DNA of 64,000 bases from Patiria pectinifera (GCA_029964075.1 CM057135.1:7859001-7923000), one strand, 5' to 3'. Shown: positions 37,119 through 48,560, counted from the stretch's first letter. The notes: a model not told the origin generated them from the letters alone. Program-made: numbers and translations.

Positions 37119-38360
37119 CTGTGTGATTCAAAAGCAACATAAGTGAGAAAAAAATATACATATTTGTTAACACTGTGAGCATCAACAGTCCTTTCTGAAG
37201 GTAAAATATACTGTTTGCAGCTATCCAAAAAGTAAATGACGAAATCATTGTACATGTACTTAAAATGCATGGCAAGAAACTCTGTTCACATAAAATTCTT
37301 TCTGCATGCTGTCATTAATTTTAGGGGAAAAACGAACAAAAAATAAGCCGAGAATGGGTGCGTGCAGGCTTTGACAACGCACACGCGGACGTTAACTTAG
37401 TTCGTCGGTTCAGGCTGCGACATCCCGTATCTGCAGTCGGCTGATTGACGCTGATTTCGGGCGTAATTCAAAACATGACTAGGCTTCTTTTGAAATGAAA
37501 TATATCATTGTTGTTTTTCTGGAATATACAGCTTTCAGAGAAAATTCATTATGTTAAATTTTATTGCGCACCCTTCTTTAGAATTTGAACACTTTTACTG
37601 CTTCCATGACCCACCCCCGAAAACAACTCACAAACGAGAAATGTTTTACATGTGTACTCTACCTTAAACGCCCCCCCCCCCCAAAAGAAACGTCTGTAAT
37701 GTTTTTCATTTTGTTTTGAAGCTTCGGGCATTTTTTTTCGAGAATCGAACAACTTGACTGCGTTGCTGGAGAGTTCAATAGATTTAGATGTTTAATATCG
37801 AACCAACTGTAAAACCACCCCGATTTGACATCCGTCGCAAGTAATGGATATATAGGTCGAACCACGGAGACATTTTCGAGTTGAATTGCATCCAAAATGC
37901 TCAGACTGGAAGACCCAAGTCCGGGCTCGTCACATTTGCCTTATCTCTTCAATTCCCAAATTATTTGGCTGAAAGGTATAAGTTTTATTAATGAGCTCAA
38001 CGGATATGGGTTTGGGACCTATTTACCGGTGTGCACCCATAGCTGATAGCATGAACGATCCCCATAAAAAAAAATAGAATCTGTAGTTCCTTTCAGAAGG
38101 AAATTATACTTTTGGAGTGATTATATCTGTTTTAATGTTCAAAGCCCATTATGCAGACAAAGTACTTCGAAGGCATTTTAACACAATTTATTGTTGAAGA
38201 GAGTGTACATTTATGACTTGTGGCTATTTGAATTTACCTTTACTGATAGCAACGGAAGCAAGAGCTGATCCAGAACACAATTTGGGGGAAGCAAAACAAG
38301 TTGGTCCACTGATAATGGTCCCCAAAAAAGTGGGTCCAACAAATTACGGCGTTGGTACTT

Positions 38361-38680
38361 AATATCAATAAACATTTTAGGTATGGGGCACGTCTCTTTG
38401 TATTTTGAAGAAGAATCATAAAAATATAAAGCCAAAAAACCGTTGTGGGAAATGAATTGTCAAGATTGCGTACCATTATATTTCAGGGCCAGCGCACGCA
38501 GCTGAATTTTTAGTTGATAATTGGTGTTACTTGTAAACTGTCCCATCATTTACACTTGTAATGAGTATTAATGCCCGACTTGTCAGTCGATGACCGGTTG
38601 GTATGTTCATGGGCGTCGCAAAGGGGCAATTCTGGAAAAGCCAACCCCAAAAAACCGCCAAGTCAGATTGCTGCTAATTT
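38361..38680. repeat. ~320 bp duplicated segment, copy 2, with truncated MITE
   Basis: This is the partner of 35871-36200, 2.49 kb away. The MITE's left end (CATGGGCGTCGC at 38608) follows the same GGTATGTT flank, then stops inside the MITE at CTGCTAATTT. The segment was therefore copied after the MITE had inserted. Confidence 0.85.
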
Positions 38681-39649
38681 GAAAGTGTTTGTACAGTACT
38701 AGGAAATGGTCCTTTATACCATCAGAGTGGCAGAGTAACAACAATAAGACCATTAGTTCCAATTTTGTATAGTTGATTCATGGACTTGTGTCACAGATTA
38801 GCACAACGAGTGTTAATTGGCAGGGGAATGTGGCAGGAGCAGATGGTCAATGCCGAAGGGAAACTTTACTCATGCACCGTTAGCTCAACACCTGTTTTCT
38901 TTTCCAGTAAAGGGACAAGATTAGAACACTTCCTGAAGGACCCTCTTAATTAATGACTTTACAATAGAGACATTTTTTTACAACGTGACTACTGTTTGTT
39001 TCACCGGTGTGTTCCTTGCTGTATGGTTTGCCAGGATTGTGATATTACTGAGCATAACACGTGCTGCTACAGTCCAGGTTCTCTTTTTCTTTTAACAAAA
39101 GCGATTTAGTCATTTACTATTCAGTTTCAAAGTTTGGTCACCCTTTTTAGTCACCGGGTCGAGAATACTCGTCATAACAGATCAAATTGGCCTAAGCTGT
39201 TGCCGAATGGCATCATTCGGAGATCGAATTCGTCTCATATAAATCAGTTAGACGAATTTGATTTCTGAATAACACGATTCGGTGTAGACGAGACGAAATC
39301 GAATACTCTTGGTCGAAAACGTGTGCTCATTGTTTGAATTTGTTTGGACTAAATTTTAAATTGTCTGACAAAAGACAAAATTAAACTTTGGAAGTGCACA
39401 AAATCGTTGTTGCTGGACGAAATTGAATATAAGAATCAGTGAATTCGAACGAAAAATGTTTTAAAATAGCCGGGAACACCTATAGAATAGGATAAAACAT
39501 GATACAGATTGATCACGATTAATTTTTGTTTAGATTCAGTATGAATGCATTGTTGGGTAACAGGGAATTAAACACCATTCACTAATTAAGCGACTGTCAG
39601 CTCATTTTCAGAAATTGAAACTACCCACAGTAGGGATGGACTACACAGT
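38681..39649. other. Flank of the Polinton insertion, no gene recognised
   Basis: The sequence is unique and AT-rich without coding signals. A run of GAATTCG/AATTCGTC-like motifs occurs at about 39225-39300. CAGTAGGGATGG at 39628-39639 resembles the element terminus AGTAGGGAT but lies outside the inverted repeat. Confidence 0.4.
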
Positions 39650-39654
39650 TTCCC

Positions 39655-39877
39655 AGTAGTAGGGATAGTGGGGGCACCAGATCAAAATGGAAAATCTGTG
39701 GCAAGCCTGAAAACGTCGCTCTCGTTTTCAAAATCCCCCGATCCCAATTTTTAAAAAAAAATCTGATAAACCCCCCCCCCCCCCCAGGCAAATTTTAGAA
39801 AAAAATTTGATCAAAATCTCCCAATCCCAATTTTAGAAAAAATCTGACGTCGGGTACCGGATCAAAATCCCCCGATC
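39655..39877 (+). repeat. Left terminal inverted repeat of the Polinton
   Basis: It is collinear with the complement of 55279-55492. Inside it a motif of about 40 bp, TCAAAATCCCCCGATCCCAA followed by TTTTTAGAAAAAATCTGA, is repeated three to four times, and one more copy continues past the end of the repeat to about 39920. A C15 run at 39770-39785 replaces ATCCCCCG of the right copy. Confidence 0.93.
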
Positions 39878-40221
39878 TTCATTTTTAGAAAATATCTGAT
39901 AAAAATCCCCCGAGGCAAACGCCAGATACCAGCCTTTACCCCTCCCCAATGATTCCCCACCCCTTTCCTCTACCAATATATCCCCCTCTCAATATCTCAT
40001 TCTCGAAATCAGGCCAGGCTCTTCATATTTACACAACACAGACTCACAGCGACTGGTGTGCGAGCCTACAGTCACTTATAAATAAATAAACAAACAACGT
40101 TTTTTTTATGTTTACAAATCAAAGTTTGAACTTTTATTAACGAACATGTTACTTTAACAAAACATTTTAAAAATCTTACCATTTATACACAACATATAGG
40201 AAAGCACATTGCAGTGTAAAG

Positions 40222-40545
40222 ACGAGGGGCAGTGACACTTCCCTTATGACATCATCGTTATATTTAGACTAGGGGCAGTGCCACTTCCCTTATGACATCA
40301 TCGTTATATTTAGACTAGAGGCAGTGCCACTTCCCTTATGACATCATCGTTATATTTAGACTAGAGGCAGTGACACTTCCCTTATGACATCATCGTTATA
40401 TTTAGACTAGAGGCAGTGCCACTTCCCTTATGACATCATCGTTATATTTAGACTAGAGGCAGTGACACTTCCCTTATGGCATCATCGTTATATTCAGACG
40501 AGAGCCACTCTCAGTGGCTTTATGACATCATCGTTATATTTAGTG
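40222..40545. repeat. 46 bp minisatellite, seven units, near the left end of the Polinton
   Basis: The unit contains GAGGCAGTGCCACTTCCCTT and ATGACATCATCGTTATATTT. Five units are almost identical; the last is diverged and carries CACTCTCAGTGG. Each unit contains TGACATCA. It lies between the terminal repeat and the polymerase gene, where no protein is encoded. Regulatory or replication roles are possible but unproven. Confidence 0.9.
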
Positions 40546-41246
40546 ACTAAGCGTTTTGACCAATTTCTATATCATAGAGATATATCAAAATGGTACACTT
40601 TTAAGTTACTTTTTTAAAGAAATATCTCGAGGTTTTTACACTTAAAAAATGGTATTAGCGGTACTTTGAAAAATCTTGCTTGTGCGATAAACCCGAAGCA
40701 AAGTTACAAAGCAGCGTATCCTCTTTTCACAGGTTGCGATGGGTAGAGTGAGTTCTGGTCATCATCTGAAAAAAATATTAGAAGTGAAAATACGCAATCA
40801 GAAACATCACATACACTAATGGGTGGCTAGACTTTTAGTGATTGTGTAGTATAGGGTTTATGAAAACCTACATTATTGCCTTACCTTTTGGCTGGCGTGG
40901 TGACTGCACGTTGAGCGTCTGTACCGATCGACATATCATGTTGAAATGACATGCCACTTGCACAACAGACGAATTAGGCCTACTGAATTGCGAAATATTT
41001 TTTCTGGAAATTTCCAAAGCTAAATATAGTAATTTTTAACAGAGGCAGGGTCAAGGCCCATTACTGGGAGTCACAGATGAATGAGTCACTGTGTTGTAAT
41101 TTATTCTGACGTCAATGAAATTTGTGCGGGTATAACATCGCTGTGTACTCTTCTACTGGGAATTTCCACTGCTCTCATCGATTGTGAAATAATTGATCGC
41201 ACTCCAAAAAAATGAAAAAAAATTAAATTATATTTTCTATAATAAA
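40546..41246. other. Non-coding leader between minisatellite and polymerase gene
   Basis: No open frame of note is present. The last 30 bases before the polymerase ATG are AT-rich (TTAAATTATATTTTCTATAA), like the upstream regions of other genes of the element. Confidence 0.5.
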
Positions 41247-44200
41247 ATGGAGAGTAACAATATGATTAGAACATCTGTAAAAGGATATTCTAGATGGAAC
41301 AAAGCCACGCTGCGTGATTATGTGCAGCGGTATAATATACCACATAATACTAGTGTTTATCTTACTCGTAAAGTCTACATTGATGGGATAAAGAATTATG
41401 AAAGTCAATTTAAAAACTTGAGACAAAAGAGACTAGATGAGCTTAAACATATTATAGACAAATAAAGTATCAATTATGTACCGACGGGTTATAAAGGACG
41501 ATTTTTAAAAAAAGATTTAATCTCTGCGATTAATACTTACAGACAACCCTCATCTTTTATAGAGTCAGCTTTTAGAGAAACGAGAAGGTTTAAAAATTAC
41601 TACAGAAACTGGGAATTAAACCCTAGACTTTATAACCACGATTTAATCAAGTTTTTTGATTGGCACAAGGAACAAATAGTCAATAAAATCAAGTCTGAAT
41701 TGAGAGAGCTCAGAGGTTTAAAAGTAGAGCTTGTACTAAAAATAAGGTATCGAAAAATCAAACCGAAAGATATCATCGAAACGACCGAAGCTATTCATTA
41801 TAGCAAGCCGAAAGCCGTTTTAAATCAAAGTCAAATAAAACAGGTTTTAAAAGAAGAGATCGAAGAGCTATTTAAAAAGGATGAAACGTATACGAATCAA
41901 GGATCGGGTTGGGTAGTCGATACAATACTCGCGTTATACATCAACATCAACAGATATAATCCAGCGAGAGGCAGTTCTTACATAAACCTACCCAAACATC
42001 TTAAAATTAAACAGGCGATGATAAACGTACAAAACAAAGACGACGAGTGTTTGAGATGGTATTTGAGATCTGCCTTGGGGTTATACACGGACAAAGTAAA
42101 AAAATCAAATAAGAAATAATCCTAAATACAAAATCAACGAAAGCAGGCCGTCGATTTACATCAAAGACGACGGACTCAAATTTAAAGGCGTTGACTTTCC
42201 GACACCGGTCGATCAGATACCCAAGATAGAAAGACAAAATAATTTATCGATAAACGTATACGGTTATGAGGGTGAGATATATCCATTATACGTGTCTAAA
42301 AACTACGGGGCAAAAGAGATCGATCTGCTTTTGATTTCTAAAGGTGACAAGCATCACTATTGTTGGATAAAATATTTTACGAGGATGATGTACGACGTTA
42401 CCAAACATAAATGTAAGAAATATTTTTGTCAAAGATGTCTATGGCATTTTACCAATCAAAACAAATTAGACAGACATATCGCTGATTGTAAGGGTATAGA
42501 TGCACATCCATCAAAGATTGTATTTCCGACGGGTAAATCAAAATACATAGACGGGCAACCAGACGAAAGAGAAGTACCGATATTAGAATTTAAAAACTAT
42601 AGCCACAAACAAAAAGCACCATTTGTAGTTTATGCTGACTTTGAATCCATATTACAAACAACAACACCCACACAGACACTAACATCCAAACCTACTCACT
42701 CAGACAAAGAGACAAACACAAAAAAAGATTAACGTTTACAAAGCTAGCGGTTATTCGCTAGTTGTAGTACGATACGACGGTGAAAATGTGTATCAAGAGA
42801 CTTATAGAGGCAAAGACGCTGCATCTAAGTTTGTAAAAACTGTGTTAGAATTACAGTCAGACATCAATGCTATATTTAATCTTTGTGAACCCATTGAATT
42901 TACTGAGCGAGATAAAAAACATCATGATAAAACAAACACGTGTTGGATTTGCGAGAAACCAATTTATCCCAATTACTCGAGCAACTGTCAGTGCCAGAAA
43001 CCCAGAGAACCCAAGACGATAAAACAAATGGAAGAATATCAGTACAAAAATAGTAAGGGATTTATCGAGTCTCAATGTCTCGACTGCAAAAAGAAGATTA
43101 ATAAATTTAGAAAGGTGAGAGATCACTGCCACGTCACTGGTAAATATAGGGGTGCCGCACATGCTTATTGTAACCTCAAACTACAAATTAAACCCGGTTG
43201 TACACCGATACCGGTCTTTTTTCACAATGTACAAAATTACGACGCTCACCTGATCATGCAGGGAATGACAGAATACGATGACGAAAAGGAAATACAAGTG
43301 ATCGCTAAAAATTCAGAAAAGTATATTTCGTTTTCGATAGGAAATCTACGATTTTTAGACTCGTTTAGTTGTATGGCATCATCGTTGGATAAATTAGTGA
43401 AAGCTTGCCCAAAAGAGTCGTTTCATCTACTTAAAAAGCATTTTAAACTAGGTACGCCAGAGGCGACTGACTTGTTATTACATAAAGGAATTTATCCCTA
43501 CGAATATATGAACTCGTTTGATAAGTTTAAAGAGACCAGCCTACCACCCATCGATAAGTTTTACAGCAGACTAAAAGACGAACATATATCGCAACAAGAC
43601 TACGACAGAGCTCAACGCGTGTGGAACGAGTTTAATATACAAAATCTAGGAGAATATCACGACTTGTACGTGACTACCGATACGTTATTACTTGCAGGCG
43701 TATTTGAAAACTTTAGAAGAACGTGCATAGAAAACTACGGGTTAGATCCAGCCAATTATTTAACCGCACCCGGATTGTCCTAGGATGCTCTATTGAAACA
43801 CTCGGAAGCTAAACTCGAACTGTTGCAAGACGTCGACAAACACTTATTTTTTGAAAAAGCAAAACGAGGAGGCATATCTAGCGTGGGTGGAATGAGACAT
43901 CACAAAGCCAATAATCAATATCTTGATGACTATGATTCAAACAAGCCCTCGAGTTATATCGCTTATCTGGATGCCAACAATCTGTACGGTTGGGCTATGG
44001 GTCAATATCTACCGTACAGCGATTTTAAATGGACACCCTCGAAACCGTTTACCGAAGAAAGAATATTAACGCTTAAGAAAACGTCCAACACCGGCTACTT
44101 TTTTGAAGTAGATTTAGACTACCCGCACGATCTACACGCTAAACATAACGATTATCCCCTAGCACCCGAAAATATGGTCATACCCCAAGATTGGATGTCT

Positions 44201-45233
44201 GATTATCAAAACGAGTTATTGGATACCGAACCTAGTAGCAACGTACAAAAATTAACGTGTACGCTTAATCCAAAACAAAAATACGTGTTGCACTACGTTA
44301 CGTTGCAGTTATACCTCGATCTCGGTTTGAAACTAAAAAAGGTACATCGCGTGTTAAAATTTAAACAATCGCCTTGGATGAAATCTTACATCGATAAAAA
44401 CACGCAACTCCGAACAAAAGCAACCTCTGATTTTGAGAAAGACTTTTTTAAACTGATGAATAACAGCGTGTTTGGTAAGACGATGGAAAACGTTAGAAAC
44501 CGAATTGACGGTTACCTACTCAGAGACAATAACGATGGCGATCAAAAAAGATACCAAAAAATCATTAAGAAACCGAGCTATAAAACAACAATACCGTTTC
44601 CAGAATGTGACCTGTCGTTTGTCGAAAAGTACAAGACTAAAACCGTGTTAAACAAACCCATTTACTGCGGAGCGAGTATCTTAGATCTATCTAAGACGCT
44701 GATGTACGATTTTTATTACAACCGATTGAAAGACAAATACGGAGATAAAATCAGGTTGATGTATACGGATACGGACAGTCTGTTGATTGTCGTTTACACA
44801 GATGACATATACAAAGACATGCAGCAAAACGGGCAACACTACGACTTTTCGAATTACAATCTGGATCACGAGTTATACGATCCAACCAATAAGAAAGTGA
44901 TCGGTAAATTTAAAGACGAATTTGGAGGTAAGGTCATTCAAGAAGCCGTTTGCGTGAGACCTAAGATGTACTCGATTTTAGCAGACTCCGCCAACATCAA
45001 CCTTAAAAAAGCCGGTCACTGATAAAAAATTAAAACACCGACACTACTACGACTGCATCTTTAAAAATAAATCTAACACAGAAACGATGACACAAATTCG
45101 ATCGAAAAAACACATCCTTTATACCATATCGCTAGATAAATTGTCGTTGAGTCCGTTGGATACCAAGAGGTACATTTTACCGGATGGAATACACACGCTC
45201 GCTTATGGTCACCGTAATCTAGATATTAATTAG
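41247..45233 (+). pseudogene. polB: Protein-primed family B DNA polymerase (PolB) of the Polinton, broken
   Basis: About 1,330 codons in pieces. The start is taken at ATG 41247 because the frame before it lacks an ATG. Domains in order: two HeH/SAP-like motifs (WNKATLRDYVQRYNIP; GYKGRFLKKDLISAI), a Cys/His finger (CQRCLWHF, 42430), Exo I YADFES (42640), an endonuclease VII/HNH-like segment RDHCHVTGKYRG (43120), Exo II HNVQNYDAH (43225), Exo III YVTTDTLL (43670), motif A LDANNLYG (43970), motif B NNSVFGKT (44460) and motif C YTDTDSL (44763). Breaks: in-frame TAA at 41463, frameshift at an A7 run near 42100, frameshift at an A7 run near 42725, in-frame TAG at 43781, frameshift at an A6 run near 45005. 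It would replicate the linear genome from a protein primer. Its stop overlaps the convergent integrase stop. Confidence 0.93.
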
Positions 45234-46115
45234 GCGGTAATTGCGTGTCCTCGGGTACGACTTGAAGCTCTTGTCTCACAAAACTCCTTTTTGGGCCGTC
45301 TTGCAGGTAATACAGCGTGGGGCCTGTCGTGACTTTTTTACCGTTAATCATTTTAAGTTGACTCGTTCTTTTTTCCACGTTGAAGATGTCTACGCTCCAA
45401 ATGGGATCCGTGGCTCTTTTCGAAGTTCCACCCTCTTGCTCGCCCGGGTAATATAAATATCTAACCATAGCGTCTTGCGGTAAATTCTGCTCTTTTGTTT
45501 TAACGGGGTTAGCCGGACCTGTTCTAGTTTAACCGCCTCTGACGGCGCTTTAGCTATTAATCTCGTCGTTTCGTCGTTTATAGCTTTGATCACGCCGGGT
45601 AATCGCTCGACCCATTGCGTGTTTCTACTCTCGGGATTTAACATTTCTTGAGCGTACTGATGACCAAACAGTCTCTCGGCGTTTTTTGAGGCCATCCATT
45701 TTTTAAAAGCGCCCTTAAATTCGGTACCGGCGTCTACTCTCAACGTTTTAGGGACCTCGCGTAAATCTTGACGATAGCATCTTGGGTCTCACCCGCCGTT
45801 TTAGAAACCAAAGGTTCTGCTTCGTGGTATCGACTCGCAACGTCGACAACCGTCAAAGCGTATTTATAAGTCTTGCGTTTTACTTTATCCCAGGGTAGGT
45901 ATAGCACATCCATTTGGTGAAAGTCGTTTGGTGTTTCAAACTCTCGCAAAGTACTCCTAGTCCTGGGTACATACGCAGGACCCGGCAGATAAATTTGCCA
46001 GATCTCTGATTACCTTTTTATCTATTTTGGTTTTATCGTGCAGATGATCGACGGCACTTTCACCTCTCCAATAACCGATTGGGCTATAATACAGTTTTTG
46101 AAGTTTATCCATCAT
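45226..46115 (-). pseudogene. int: Retroviral-type (rve) integrase of the Polinton, broken
   Basis: The gene reads leftward from ATG 46115. The catalytic core shows the first Asp in FHQMDVLYLPWDK, strand YKYALTVVDVASR, the second Asp in RVDAGTEFKGAF and the probable Glu in NTQWVERL, fitting a D,D,E core. The C-terminus (SVDIFNVEK, LYYLQDGP, VRQELQVVP) resembles the small beta domain of Polinton integrases. Frameshifts lie near 46015 (A5 run), 45755 and 45475. The enzyme would insert the linear element with a short target duplication, in agreement with TTCCC. The last codons overlap the polymerase gene tail by 8 bp. Confidence 0.9.
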
Positions 46116-46157
46116 TTATTATAATAATAATTTAAAAGTGCTTTACACATTAAATAG
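46116..46157. promoter_or_regulatory. Divergent AT-rich promoter region
   Basis: Only 42 bp separate the integrase ATG (minus) from the next plus-strand ATG. The spacer is TTATAATAATAATTTAAAAG-like and must hold the start signals for both genes. Confidence 0.5.
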
Positions 46158-46548
46158 ATGGCGTCAGCTGCTGTAATGATGGTTGGAGGTGCGATCATAA
46201 ACGCCTTAGCTTTTACGGGTTCAAACTTTTTATTTTCAAGTCTGAAACAGAGTGATGCCGACGAGGAACGTAAGAGACACGATTTAGCGATAGAACAACT
46301 CTCAGCCGCCAAAGATAAGTGGCAACGAGAACGGGCGGAGTATCTAGATCTTCCAAACGAACGTAGACCGAGCTTTGCGTTACTACAACGAGGTGAGTGG
46401 ACAATCTACCGAACTACCCGTAGGACTGCAACGCGAACCCAAACTCGAAGATTTTTACGAACCTAGCGACCAACAAATAGAAAAAGAACTGGCGTTTATC
46501 GCGGGAGGAACGCTATTGGTGGGCTTCTTGGCTTACAGATATCTTTAA
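46158..46548 (+). pseudogene. Small membrane/coiled-coil protein of the Polinton
   Basis: About 130 codons with an N-terminal hydrophobic segment (AAVMMVGGAIINALAFTG), a charged helix (DADEERKRHDLAIEQL), a region ending EPKLEDFYEPSDQQ, and a C-terminal hydrophobic segment (FIAGGTLLVGFLAY). A frameshift lies near 46360-46375, between the helix and the C-terminal part. The same layout recurs in uncharacterised proteins of invertebrate Polinton-like elements next to the capsid gene. The function is unknown; virion membrane or assembly is a guess. Confidence 0.7.
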
Positions 46549-46576
46549 ATTTTTATAAATTGTATAAATAAAATGA

Positions 46577-47854
46577 ATGCGTATGGAAAAAGCTCAATCC
46601 CAGCAGGCTATTAAAAATACCCAGATCTATCAAGGGAGAAAAGAGGTGGTCATTACCCACAATCCTAGTAGTATATCAGCGGGGCAAACGCTGAGGGTCA
46701 AGTTTCCTCAATTGGGGGTAGACGACGTGATCGTACCCGGCACTTGTAAACTAGCTTTTAGTTCAGAACTCGAAGGTGGAAGCGACGGCAATAGAACCAT
46801 TTTTTGGTAATTTGGCCAGAAATTTAGTCAGCGAAATCAGCGTCAGGCTTCACGGTCACGAAATTGTGAGTTATCGTCACGCCGACGTGTATCACAACTT
46901 TAAAGACAATTGGATCAACAGCTCGACGACTCGAAACATGGCGTACTCGGGCATAGAAAAAGAAAACGTGTCTAAACTAAGAACTGGGGCTGAAGATGCT
47001 AACGCGGGCGCCAACAACGGTAAGGATCAAGCCATCGCGGATGCCTATGGTAACAGATATTGTATTCCCCTAGACATTGACATACTGACTTCGCATCACC
47101 CTTTTTACCCCAGCGGTTTAAAACAACCTCTGACATACGAGATAAAGTTTAACGATCACGAAAAAGTAGTCAACAGTTCAGATACGGCGGCGATGTATAG
47201 TGTCTCAGACTTGTCTCTCGAATACGAAGTGGTGACCAACAGAGACCTAGCTATTACCATCAGGAATAAACACAAGGGGTTAATGCAATATCTGTTTGAT
47301 AAAATCCACTCGCTAGAAGTTAGATCCGTCAACAAATCGGACACGCTTTGGAACGTCAGCGTCAATCAACCCATCAGGAGTCTCAAGGGTATTTTGTTTT
47401 TGTTTAAAGATCCCGCGGTCAAAAATCCGCAGCGATTTTACAATCCAAAAATAACCAAAACATCGGTGACCGTAGAAGTTAAACCCAATCAACTCTACAG
47501 TCAAGTAATGTTTCAACCCTGGAATGAAATCAACAAGTTTTTTGGAGACAGCGATACCGAAAGCGAGCGCGGAGTAGCTAAAGACTTAAATTTGACGGGT
47601 TTTGACCTCGGAGACTACCTAAAAGACAAATACGGTCTGTGGCTCGATTTTAGAAGTAACGACGACAATTCTGCTCACGGATCCGGCAGAAAACTCGGAG
47701 ACGGAGGAGGCATCAACATTCAATTTACCAGAGCATCAACATTCAATTTACCAGAGAAGCCGAAAGTCAAGGTGACCTCACGATGTACGTCTTTTTAGTC
47801 ATGGATGCTCAATTGAACTTGGAAGACGGAAAGTTTAAATCTCTGTTAAGTTAA
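46577..47854 (+). pseudogene. mcp: Major capsid protein (double jelly roll), broken
   Basis: About 420 codons. The N-terminal strand pattern (GRKEVVITHNP, VDDVIVPGTCKLAFS), NLARNLVSEISVRLHGHEI, YRHADVYHNFKDNW and, in the middle, LTYEIKFNDHEKV resemble hexon-like capsid proteins of adintovirus/Polinton elements; the product would form pseudo-hexameric capsomers. A frameshift lies at a T6 run (46800-46805). A 23 bp exact tandem duplication at 47710-47755 breaks the frame again about 30 codons before the natural end. It sits between a membrane protein and the ATPase, the usual morphogenesis neighbourhood. ATG 46583 is an alternative start. Confidence 0.8.
47710..47755 (+). repeat. 23 bp exact tandem duplication in the capsid gene
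   Basis: GCATCAACATTCAATTTACC plus AGA occurs at 47710-47732 and again at 47733-47755. Because 23 is not a multiple of three it shifts the capsid frame. Confidence 0.97.
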
Positions 47855-47871
47855 ACTATCGTTAGATTAAA

Positions 47872-48423
47872 ATGACACAACCGCATTGCGCTTTAATCGT
47901 CGGCAAAACAAATGCGGGTAAAACCAAATGGATTTTGGATCTGTTAGAGTCAGACTATAAAAATACATTTGAAGCGATAGTCATCATTTGCCCTACCATA
48001 TTTAAAAACAAAACGTACATCGAAAGAAAGTGGATTCACGCAGATCCCGAGGTATATCTCTGCGATCCGGAATTGTACAAGATGACGCTTAACGAAGCGA
48101 TCGATTTTTACAGGAAAATATTCGAAGGTGTTGCCACGTTGTTTATCGTGGACGATTGCTCTTCGGATCAAGAGATTAAATATCGTAAAAAGACGTGCGC
48201 TTTAAGCAAGATGGCGTTTAGCGGAAGACACGTAAATCACAGCTGTTGGTTATTGACTCAAAAGTACAACAGCGTTTTAAAAGATTATAGAGAAAACACG
48301 GCTTGGTTGGCATTATTTTACTGCAAAGATAAAACATCGTTTGATCAAGCGTTAGACGAAAATGACGTCGTACCCATTAAAGAACGAGATTATATAAAAC
48401 GACGTTTGAGAGATGAGAAATAA
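47872..48423 (+). CDS. Packaging ATPase (FtsK/A32-like), intact
   Basis: 183 residues. Walker A GKTNAGKT is at residues 11-18 and Walker B TLFIVDD at about residues 92-98, followed by a sensor-like stretch SGRHVNHSCWLLTQKYN. Size and motifs fit the genome-packaging ATPases of Polintons and adintoviruses, which drive DNA into the procapsid. It starts 17 bp after the capsid stop and has no break, unlike most of its neighbours. Upstream is an AT-rich AGATTAAAATG. Confidence 0.9.
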   Translation: MTQPHCALIVGKTNAGKTKWILDLLESDYKNTFEAIVIICPTIFKNKTYIERKWIHADPEVYLCDPELYKMTLNEAIDFYRKIFEGVATLFIVDDCSSDQEIKYRKKTCALSKMAFSGRHVNHSCWLLTQKYNSVLKDYRENTAWLALFYCKDKTSFDQALDENDVVPIKERDYIKRRLRDEK

Positions 48424-48459
48424 AGTAAATTGGTCGTATACACCGAACCTCCAGTTAGT

Positions 48460-48560
48460 TACGAGCTACTTGAGTAGCTAGCTGCTCAAGTTAAATAAGC
48501 TAGCTACTCAAGTTAAATAAGCTAGCTGCTCAAGTTAAATAAGCTAGGTGAGCAGCAACC
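48460..48560. repeat. Three 22 bp repeats plus inverted half-units after the ATPase gene
   Basis: GCTAGCTGCTCAAGTTAAATAA repeats three times (48480-48545) with one T-to-A change (CTACTC). A leading CTACTTGAGTAGCTAG and a trailing GTGAGCAGC add inverted matches, so the RNA can fold. It lies in the only long spacer of the morphogenesis cluster; terminator, regulatory or recombination roles are possible. Confidence 0.75.

Noticed and set aside
39628..39654. Polinton boundary placed at the upstream CAGTAGGGATGG
   Set aside because: Only the AGTAGTAGGGATAG at 39655 is matched by the inverted right end and flanked by the TTCCC duplication.
40222..40545. CRISPR-like array of 46 bp units
   Set aside because: The units are directly abutting with no variable spacers, and the context is an animal genome; it is a minisatellite.
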